Assembly: GCA_025351925.1 (NCBI GenBank)
Contig: JANXVC010000070.1
Location: forward strand, 1 to 47,835
DNA from: Rhodospirillales bacterium
GTDB lineage: Bacteria; Pseudomonadota; Alphaproteobacteria; Acetobacterales; Acetobacteraceae
Direction: 5' to 3'
Length of the DNA stretch: 47,835 bases
The position numbers and the translations under genes are program-made. The notes under the pieces are model-generated. The model ran no database searches. It saw only the letters and a list, made by a program, of their open reading frames with translations, and was not told the origin of the DNA. Of the stretch, positions 41,444 to 47,835 are shown one piece after another. Position 1 is the stretch's first letter; each line of letters starts with the position of its first letter.

Positions 41444-43645
41444 ATGTCATCGACCCTCGCCCGTCAGATCGCCGCCGCCCCGCCGGTCACCTTCGCGCCC
41501 AAGAAGCAGGCGGCGAAGTCGGACGGCAAGCGGTTGCGGGTGAAGTCCGACTACGAGCCCGCCGGCGACCAGCCGACGGCGATCCGCGAGCTGACCGCCG
41601 GCATCCAGCAGGGCGAGCGCGACCAGGTGCTGCTGGGGGTCACCGGGTCGGGCAAGACGTTCAGCATGGCAAAGGTGATCGAGGCGATCCAGCGCCCCAC
41701 CCTCGTGCTGGCGCCCAATAAGACGCTGGCAGCGCAACTTTACGCCGAGATGAAGGGGTTTTTCCCCGACAACGCCGTCGAGTATTTCGTCAGCTACTAC
41801 GATTATTATCAGCCGGAGGCGTATGTCCCCCGGACCGACACGTACATCGAAAAAGACAGCCAGATCAACGAGGCCATCGACCGTATGCGCCACAGCGCCA
41901 CGCAGTCGCTACTGGAACGCAACGACGTCGTGATCGTCGCCTCGGTGTCCTGCATCTACGGCATCGGGTCGGTCGAGACCTACGGCCGCATGGTGGTCAA
42001 GCTGGAAGCGGGCGGCCGGATCGACCGCGACACCCTGGCGCGGGCGTTGGTCGAACTGCAGTACCGCCGCAACGACGTGGCCTTCGGCCGCGGCACCTTC
42101 CGGCTGCGCGGCGAGACGATCGACGTGTTCCCCAGCCACCTCGAGGACCGCGCCTGGCGCGTCACCCTGTTCGGCGATGAGGTCGAAAGCCTGCGCGAGT
42201 TCGATCCGCTGACCGGCGAGGTCACGGGCACGATGGACCACGTGAACATCTACGCCAACAGCCACTACGTCACGCCGCGCCCTACGCTGTCGCAGGCGAT
42301 CAAGGACATCAAGGTCGAGCTGCAGGAGCGCTTGAAGCATTTCACCGCGGAGGGCAAGCTGCTGGAGGCCGAGCGCCTGCAGCAGCGCTGCACTTTCGAC
42401 ATCGAGATGATCGAGACGACCGGAAGCTGCAAGTCGATCGAGAACTATTCGCGGTACCTGTCCGGCCGCAAGCAGGGCGAGCCGCCGCCGACGCTGTTCG
42501 AGTACCTGCCGGAGAACGCGCTGCTGATCGTGGACGAGAGCCACGTAACGGTGCCGCAGATCGGCGGCATGTCGCGCGGCGACGCGGCGCGCAAGGGCGT
42601 GCTGTCTGAGTTCGGCTTCCGCCTGCCGTCCTGCCTCGACAACCGGCCGCTGCGCTTCGAGGAGTGGGACAGCTTCCGCCCGCAGACGGTGTTCGTCAGC
42701 GCGACGCCGGGTCCGTGGGAGATGGAGCGCACCGGCGGCGCCTTCGCCGAGCAGGTCATCCGCCCCACTGGCCTCATCGACCCGGTGACCGAAATCCGCC
42801 CCGTCGAGCGCCAGGTGGACGACCTGCTGGCCGAGGCCCGCGTGGTGATCGGCCGCGGCAGCCGCATCCTGGTGACTACGCTGACCAAGCGCATGGCCGA
42901 GGATCTGACGGAGTACCTGACCGAGAACGGCATCAAGGTGCGCTACCTGCACTCCGACATCGACACGCTGGAGCGGATCGAGATCATCCGCGATTTGCGG
43001 CTGGGGGTGTTCGACGTGCTGGTGGGGATCAACCTGCTGCGCGAGGGGCTGGATATCCCGGAATGCGCGCTGGTGGCGATCCTGGACGCCGACAAGGAGG
43101 GGTTCCTGCGCAGCCAGACCTCGCTGACGCAGACCATTGGCCGGGCGGCGCGCAACGTAGATGGCCGGGTGATCCTGTATGCCGACGTGATGACCCGCAG
43201 CCTGCGCGCGGCGATCGAGGAGACGGACCGGCGGCGGACCAAGCAGAGCGCCTGGAACGACGCGCACGGCATCACGCCCACCAGCGTGCGCAGCCATATC
43301 GGCGAGGCGCTGCAATCGGTGTTCGAGCAGGACTACGTGACCGTCGCGCCGGTGAAGGACGCCGGCGTTACGGAGTTCGTCGGCAAGGACCTGAAGTCCG
43401 CCATCGCCGAGATGGAGAAGCGGATGCGCGCCGCCGCCGCCGACCTGGAGTTCGAGACCGCCGCTCGGCTGCGCGACGAGATCCGGAGGCTGGAGGCCCT
43501 GGACCTCGGGCTGCCCGCGCCGCCAGCGAGCGCGGCGGCATTCGCCGGGCGCGGCAAGAAGGACCCGACGCCGGAGCCGCTGGGGCCCGGCGGCGGCGGG
43601 TATGATCCGGAGAAGCGGAAGGCTGGGCGGCGGCGGGGGCGGTAG
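41444..43645 (+). CDS. uvrB: Excinuclease ABC subunit B
   Basis: 733 residues; the damage-verifying helicase of nucleotide excision repair. Walker A is [15 protein letters not shown], the damage-clamping hairpin is [21 protein letters not shown], the DEAD-like box is [13 protein letters not shown], motif VI is [12 protein letters not shown], and the C-terminal UVR domain for UvrC contact is [20 protein letters not shown]. An N-terminal extension of about 30 residues (rich in Ala and Lys) and a basic, Gly-rich tail ([10 protein letters not shown]) lie outside the usual core. The ATG is five bases after chaC. Confidence 0.98.
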   Translation: MSSTLARQIAAAPPVTFAPKKQAAKSDGKRLRVKSDYEPAGDQPTAIRELTAGIQQGERDQVLLGVTGSGKTFSMAKVIEAIQRPTLVLAPNKTLAAQLYAEMKGFFPDNAVEYFVSYYDYYQPEAYVPRTDTYIEKDSQINEAIDRMRHSATQSLLERNDVVIVASVSCIYGIGSVETYGRMVVKLEAGGRIDRDTLARALVELQYRRNDVAFGRGTFRLRGETIDVFPSHLEDRAWRVTLFGDEVESLREFDPLTGEVTGTMDHVNIYANSHYVTPRPTLSQAIKDIKVELQERLKHFTAEGKLLEAERLQQRCTFDIEMIETTGSCKSIENYSRYLSGRKQGEPPPTLFEYLPENALLIVDESHVTVPQIGGMSRGDAARKGVLSEFGFRLPSCLDNRPLRFEEWDSFRPQTVFVSATPGPWEMERTGGAFAEQVIRPTGLIDPVTEIRPVERQVDDLLAEARVVIGRGSRILVTTLTKRMAEDLTEYLTENGIKVRYLHSDIDTLERIEIIRDLRLGVFDVLVGINLLREGLDIPECALVAILDADKEGFLRSQTSLTQTIGRAARNVDGRVILYADVMTRSLRAAIEETDRRRTKQSAWNDAHGITPTSVRSHIGEALQSVFEQDYVTVAPVKDAGVTEFVGKDLKSAIAEMEKRMRAAAADLEFETAARLRDEIRRLEALDLGLPAPPASAAAFAGRGKKDPTPEPLGPGGGGYDPEKRKAGRRRGR

Positions 43646-43752
43646 GAACTTGGACATTGAGCATTTGGCTGACTTCGATGCAGGGGGACGGGCCTCCGCC
43701 GCGGCGAATGGTTCGTCCAGGACGCTGTGACCATGCCTGAAAGGACCGTCCG

Positions 43753-44589
43753 ATGCCGCTGATCCAGCACACCTATGGCAAGGCCCGCGTCCGTGTCATG
43801 CGCGTCCACCGCGACGGCGACCGGAACGAGGTCCGGGAACTGAGCGTGCAGACGATGCTGGACGGCGAGTTCGCCGGGTCGTTCACCGAGGCCGACAATC
43901 GCAGCGTGGTCGCCACCGATACGATCAAGAATATCGCTTACATCGTCGCGCGCGAGAACCTGAACGCCAGCGCTGAGCTGTACGGACAGGCGCTGGCGGC
44001 ACGGTTCCTGGAGCGTTACCCGCAGGTGCGGCAGGCGAGGGTGTTGATGCGTGAAACCCGGTGGGCCCGCGCTATCTTCGCCGGCAAGCCGCATCCGCAC
44101 AGCTTCGTGCTGGACGCCAACGGCATCCCCACCGCGGAGGTGGTTGCCACCCGGAACGGCTCGGCCGTCACGTCGGGCATCGCCGGCTATACTTTCATGA
44201 AATCCACCGGGTCGGGCTGGGTGGACTACGTGATGGACGACTACACGACGCTTCCGGAAACCAGCGACCGCATCGCCGCGACAGCGATGGACGCAAGCTG
44301 GACCTGGCGTGCAGCGCCGGCCGACTACGACGCGACGAACGCCCAGGTGCTCGCGGCCATGCTGGAGGTGTTTGCCACGACCTACAGCCACGGCATCCAG
44401 GACAGCCTGTATCGCATGGGCGAGGCAGCACTCGCTGGGGTACCGGAACTGGCGACGGTGCGCATGGCGTGCCCGAACAAGCACTACATCCCGATGCGGC
44501 TCGAGCCGTTCGGCCTGTCGTCGGACAACATGGTCTTCATCGCGACGGACGAGCCGCACGGCCAGATCGAGTGTGTCGTTGGCCGTTAG
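43753..44589 (+). CDS. uox: Urate oxidase (factor-independent uricase)
   Basis: 278 residues; oxidises urate to 5-hydroxyisourate without a cofactor. The catalytic pair is visible at its textbook positions, Lys10 (HTYGKARVRVMRV) and Thr57 (SVVATDTIKNIAY). A later conserved block is ACPNKHYIPMRLEPFG with the active-site His, and SYTFMKSTGS-like sequence (GYTFMKSTGSGW) is the tunnelling-fold strand. AAGGA lies eight bases before the ATG. It is followed 27 bases later by xanthine dehydrogenase genes, so consecutive purine-degradation steps are grouped. No transthyretin-like hydrolase or decarboxylase gene lies within the window. Confidence 0.97.
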   Translation: MPLIQHTYGKARVRVMRVHRDGDRNEVRELSVQTMLDGEFAGSFTEADNRSVVATDTIKNIAYIVARENLNASAELYGQALAARFLERYPQVRQARVLMRETRWARAIFAGKPHPHSFVLDANGIPTAEVVATRNGSAVTSGIAGYTFMKSTGSGWVDYVMDDYTTLPETSDRIAATAMDASWTWRAAPADYDATNAQVLAAMLEVFATTYSHGIQDSLYRMGEAALAGVPELATVRMACPNKHYIPMRLEPFGLSSDNMVFIATDEPHGQIECVVGR

Positions 44590-44616
44590 GGCTGGGCGGC
44601 ATTCGCAAGGCCAGCG

Positions 44617-45426
44617 ATGGATTTGCCTGAAATACACACCGTAGCCTCGCCCCGCGTCCGGGACGAGTTGCCGCCCTGGACCGCTGCGTCGGCCTGGCTT
44701 GCCGGCGGAACCTGGCTGTTCTCCGAGCCGCAGCCGGGGCTGCGCACGCTTGTTGACCTGGCGAACATGGGCTGGCCGGCGCTGGAGCCGTCCGCGGCCG
44801 GGCTGCGCATCGGCGCCACCTGCACCATTGCGGCGCTGGAGGCTTTCGCCGCCCCGGCGGACTGGCGGGCCGCTCCGCTGTTCGCCGGGTGCTGCCGGGC
44901 GCTGCTGGGGTCGTTCAAGATTGCGGCGGTGGCCACCGTGGGCGGCAATGTCTGCCTGTCGCTGCCGGCTGCGCCGATGCTGGCGCTGACTGTGGCGCTG
45001 GACGGCGTGGCCCGGGTGTGGCGGCCGGACGGGACGGAGCGGCTGGTGCCGATGGCCGGCTTCACCACGGGACCGCAGCGCACTGTGCTGGCCCCGGGCG
45101 AGCTGCTGCGGTGCATTGATCTTCCTATTGCGGCGCTGCAACGGCGCGGCGCGATGCGGCAGGCGTCGCTGACCGCGCATGGACGCTCGGCGGCCCTGCT
45201 GGTGGCGACGGCGGATGCCAATAGTTTCGCCCTGACCATCACCGCCAGCACCGCGCGGCCGGTGCATTTGGCCTGGCCTGCGGCGCCTAAACGGGAGGCA
45301 TTGGACGCCAATATCGCAGGCTTTCCGCCGGAGCTTTGGTATGACGACGTGCACGGCGCCCCGGCCTGGCGCCGGCATATGACCCGGCGGCTTGCGGCCG
45401 AACTGCATGAGGAGCTGCTGGGATGA
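44617..45426 (+). CDS. Xanthine dehydrogenase FAD-binding subunit
   Basis: 269 residues; the CoxM-like FAD domain that passes electrons from the iron-sulfur clusters to NAD+. Landmarks are AWLAGGTWLFSEPQPGLRTLVDL (FAD loop, in two parts), ATVGGNVCLSLPAAPM (the TxGGN-type motif), and a C-terminal CO-dehydrogenase-flavoprotein domain with HGRSAALLVATADANSFALT. It is a separate polypeptide here, whereas the iron-sulfur and Mo domains are fused in the next gene. Its stop overlaps the next ATG as ATGA. The purine role is supported by the uricase upstream. Confidence 0.88.
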   Translation: MDLPEIHTVASPRVRDELPPWTAASAWLAGGTWLFSEPQPGLRTLVDLANMGWPALEPSAAGLRIGATCTIAALEAFAAPADWRAAPLFAGCCRALLGSFKIAAVATVGGNVCLSLPAAPMLALTVALDGVARVWRPDGTERLVPMAGFTTGPQRTVLAPGELLRCIDLPIAALQRRGAMRQASLTAHGRSAALLVATADANSFALTITASTARPVHLAWPAAPKREALDANIAGFPPELWYDDVHGAPAWRRHMTRRLAAELHEELLG

Positions 45427-47835
45427 CCGTCCTGCACGTGAACGGCTTGGCGCAGCACTGCGAACCCGCGCCGGGCCAATGCCTGCGCACGCAGCTCCGG
45501 GCGCTCGGCTGGTTCGGGGTCAAGAAGGGCTGCGACGCCGGCGACTGCGGCGCCTGCACGGTGCTGCTGGACGGCCAGGCGGTGCAAAGCTGCCTGGTGC
45601 CCGCCTGGCGCGCCGAGGGGCAGGCGATCACCACGATCGAAGGGCTGGGCATCGCAGGGCTGGGCGTAGGCGGCCTGCATCCGCTGCAGCGCGCGTTCAT
45701 GGACGCGCAGGGCTTTCAGTGCGGCTTCTGCACCGCCGGCATGATCCTGACCGCCAGCATTTTGCAGCCTGCGCAGCGCGCGGACCTGCCGCGGGCGATG
45801 AAGGGCAATCTGTGCCGCTGCACCGGCTATGGCTCGATCGCCGATGCTATAGCGGGAGTTTGTCATGTCCAGGCCCTGCCGGGCAACGACGCCGCGCCGG
45901 ATGCCGAGGCCGTCGTGACCGGGACGTCGCGCTACACGCTGGACCTCGACATGCCGGGCCTGCTGCACATGCGCCTGCTGCGCTCGCCGCACGCCCATGC
46001 CCGCATCCGCGCCATCGACCGGACCGCCGCGCTGGCCGTGTCCGGCGTGGTCGCGGTGTTCACGCATGAGGACGCGCCGGCGCGGCTGTATTCCTCCGCC
46101 CGGCACGAGGACTTCCGCGCCGATCCGGACGATACAAGGCTGCTGAACGACGTGGTCCGCTTTGCCGGCCAGCGCGTCGCTGCCGTGGTCGCAGAAAGCG
46201 AAGCCGCGGCCGATGCAGGCTGCCGTGCGCTGAACGTCGAGTACGACGTCCTGCCGGCGGTGTTCGACCCCGTGGCGGCCATGCAGCCCGGCGCCCCCGT
46301 GCTGCACGACAAACACGCCAGCCGCATCGCTGACCCCGGCCGCAACATCGTGGCCGCCCTGCATCGTCATGGCGGCAACGTGTCAGAAGGCTTCGCAGCG
46401 GCGGACTTGGTCGAGACGGTGACGTGCGACCTGCAGCGGGTGCAGCACGCCGCGATGGAGACGCACGCCGCCGTCGCCTGGATGGAAACGGCGTCATGCG
46501 GTGGCCGGCTCGTCGTTCGGACCAGCACCCAGGTGCCGTTCCTGGTGCGCCAGGCGCTGGCGGACCTGTTCGGCCTGCCGCCGCACGGGGTGCGGGTGCT
46601 GTGCGAGCGGGTGGGCGGCGGCTTCGGCGGCAAGCAGGAGATGCTGGTCGAGGACATCGTCGCCCTGGCCGCCTTGCGCCTCGGCCGCCCCGTGAAGCTG
46701 GAGCTGACCCGCGCCGAGCAGTTCGCCGCCACCACCACGCGCCACCCGATGCGCGTCACCGTCCGAGCCGGCGCGACGCAAGACGGCGTGCTGACGGCGC
46801 TGGCGGTGGACGTGGTGGCCGACGCGGGCGCCTACGGCAACCATTCCCACGCCGTGCTGGAGCATAGCTGCGCCGAGCTGATGAGTTTATACCGCTGTTC
46901 GAACACCTCGGTAGATGCGGTGGCGGCCTACACCAACACCGTACCGGCCGGCGCTTTCCGCGGTTACGGCCTGGGGCAGACGCTGTTCGCGCTCGAACAG
47001 GCAATGGACGCCCTGGCGCGCGGCCTGGGCATCAACCCGTTCGCGTTCCGCCACCGCAACATGGTGCGGCCGGGCGACTCGCTTGCGGGGCCGGAGGGCG
47101 GTCTCGATGACATCGAATTCGGCAGCTACGGCCTGGATCAGTGCCTGGACCTCGTCGAGCACGCGCTGGCCACCGACCCCGGACACCCGGCACCGGTCGG
47201 CGCGGAGTGGTGCGTCGGCCAGGGCGTGGCGATGGGGATGCTGGCGACCGCGCCGCCGTTTGGGCACCGGGCGGAGTCCAGGCTGTTTCTCGCAGCCGAT
47301 GGCCGGTTTGACCTGCATGTCGGCACGGCGGAGTTCGGCAACGGCACCTCCACCACGCATCGCCAGATGGCCGCGTCGGTGCTGGGGACAGCGCCGGGCT
47401 GCATCCGCCTGCGGCAGTCGGACACGGACCTCGTCGGGCACGACACCGGCGCGTTCGGCAGCACCGGGACCGTGGTGGCGGCGCGGGCGACGGAGTTCGC
47501 GGCGCTCGCTTTGCGGGAGCGCATCCTGCTGGCGGCCTCGGCGCTGTCCGGCTATCCCGTGATGGAGTGCCGGCTGATCGAGGGCGCCGTGCTGTGCGGC
47601 AACCGGGCGCTGCCGCTGGCGGAGCTGCCCGGCGCCGGGGCGGGGTTGGCAGTGATGCGCAAGGCGGACGCCACGCCGCGCTCGCTCGCGTTCAACGTGC
47701 AGGGCTTCCGCATCGCGGTGAACCGCGGCACTGGGGAGATCCGCATCCTGCGCAGCGTGCACGCCGCCGATGCCGGCCGGGTGCTGAACCCCATGCAGTG
47801 CCGCGGCCAAATCGAGGGCGGCGTAGCGCAGGCCC
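45423..47835 (+). CDS. Xanthine dehydrogenase, fused [2Fe-2S]2-molybdenum subunit (3' truncated)
   Basis: The frame is open from ATG 45423 to the window end: 804 residues, incomplete. The ferredoxin-like domain has Cys37, 42, 45 and 57 (KKGCDAGDCGACTVLLDG), and the second cluster has Cys100, 103, 131 and 133 (QCGFCTAGMI and GNLCRCTGYG), so both are complete. After a short linker (about residue 150), the Mo-cofactor domain starts with VTGTSRYTLDLDMPGLLHMRL and carries VGGGFGGKQEM and AGAFRGYGLGQ. Substrate is inferred as xanthine or hypoxanthine from the uricase nearby; a related aldehyde or nicotinate-type hydroxylase is possible. Fusion without an FAD domain in between is less usual for xanthine dehydrogenase. 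Confidence 0.9.
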   Translation, partial: MTVLHVNGLAQHCEPAPGQCLRTQLRALGWFGVKKGCDAGDCGACTVLLDGQAVQSCLVPAWRAEGQAITTIEGLGIAGLGVGGLHPLQRAFMDAQGFQCGFCTAGMILTASILQPAQRADLPRAMKGNLCRCTGYGSIADAIAGVCHVQALPGNDAAPDAEAVVTGTSRYTLDLDMPGLLHMRLLRSPHAHARIRAIDRTAALAVSGVVAVFTHEDAPARLYSSARHEDFRADPDDTRLLNDVVRFAGQRVAAVVAESEAAADAGCRALNVEYDVLPAVFDPVAAMQPGAPVLHDKHASRIADPGRNIVAALHRHGGNVSEGFAAADLVETVTCDLQRVQHAAMETHAAVAWMETASCGGRLVVRTSTQVPFLVRQALADLFGLPPHGVRVLCERVGGGFGGKQEMLVEDIVALAALRLGRPVKLELTRAEQFAATTTRHPMRVTVRAGATQDGVLTALAVDVVADAGAYGNHSHAVLEHSCAELMSLYRCSNTSVDAVAAYTNTVPAGAFRGYGLGQTLFALEQAMDALARGLGINPFAFRHRNMVRPGDSLAGPEGGLDDIEFGSYGLDQCLDLVEHALATDPGHPAPVGAEWCVGQGVAMGMLATAPPFGHRAESRLFLAADGRFDLHVGTAEFGNGTSTTHRQMAASVLGTAPGCIRLRQSDTDLVGHDTGAFGSTGTVVAARATEFAALALRERILLAASALSGYPVMECRLIEGAVLCGNRALPLAELPGAGAGLAVMRKADATPRSLAFNVQGFRIAVNRGTGEIRILRSVHAADAGRVLNPMQCRGQIEGGVAQA

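Noticed and set aside
41909-43657. Long minus-strand frame opposite uvrB
   Set aside because: Leu/Arg/Ala/His-rich mirror translation with no motif; uvrB motifs cover the whole region.
45392-46069. Separate 225-codon frame over the iron-sulfur domain
   Set aside because: It is an out-of-frame shadow; the real frame from ATG 45423 contains all eight cluster Cys and stays open to the window end.
1-47835. Insertion sequences, tRNA or rRNA genes, CRISPR arrays, phage genes
   Set aside because: No transposase or integrase motifs, tRNA-like cloverleaf sequence, rRNA sequence or regularly spaced repeats were seen.

Overview
This is a GC-rich (roughly two-thirds G+C by eye) stretch of bacterial chromosome with very dense, mostly operonic coding. 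A bifunctional transaldolase/glucose-6-phosphate isomerase, a short GntZ-type 6-phosphogluconate dehydrogenase and one long pentose-phosphate operon point to an alphaproteobacterium of the Acetobacteraceae (Rhodospirillales). That assignment is inference from gene content. I saw no rRNA, tRNA, CRISPR array or insertion sequence.

Layout. (1) 1-5020: the tail of a PpkA-like kinase/VWA protein, then an ABC ATPase, an FtsX-like permease and a periplasmic SUMF1-fold protein. This resembles the TagT-TagS-TagR module that feeds type VI secretion threonine phosphorylation. Two lipoprotein genes converge on it. (2) 5106-10178: an EmrA-EmrB-NodT type tripartite drug exporter, then a lone Ig-like lipoprotein. 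(3) 10242-15147: a TetR regulator, an RND adaptor and an RND pump in one operon, with a palindromic operator candidate before the TetR gene. (4) 15379-15958: a small AT-richer island encoding an ArsR-type regulator and a small membrane protein, followed by nhaA (16082-17308). (5) 17400-26042: a nine-gene glycan locus. It encodes a GT9-like protein, two tandem paralogous glycosyltransferases, a sugar nucleotidyltransferase, a methyltransferase, a clan-A glycoside hydrolase in permuted strand order, a PIG-L deacetylase, a GT4 and a GNAT/CelD acyltransferase. From the second gene onward the genes overlap or nearly abut. (6) 26082-27044: an unrecognised two-TM exported protein with lower GC and a near-perfect palindrome in front of it. 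(7) 27231-38948: a ten-gene pentose phosphate/Entner-Doudoroff entry operon (tkt, tal-pgi, gnd, zwf, HAD, pgl, gntK, rpiA, ROK kinase, phosphatase). (8) 39383-43645: a MATE transporter, chaC and uvrB. (9) 43753 to the end: purine catabolism, with uricase, a xanthine dehydrogenase FAD subunit and a fused [2Fe-2S]2-molybdenum subunit cut by the window edge.

How the genes work together. Region 7 turns glucose and gluconate into hexose and pentose phosphates through the cytoplasmic oxidative and non-oxidative branches, with kinases for both free sugars. Region 9 oxidises xanthine to urate and urate to 5-hydroxyisourate. Regions 2 and 3 are separate drug-efflux machines, and the NodT channel in region 2 could also serve the RND pump, which has no channel of its own here. 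Region 5 looks like a complete make-decorate-trim set for an unidentified glycan or glycolipid and is the best candidate for an undescribed system. Its most unusual member is the glycoside hydrolase, whose N-terminal half carries barrel strands 4-8 and whose C-terminal half carries strands 1-3.
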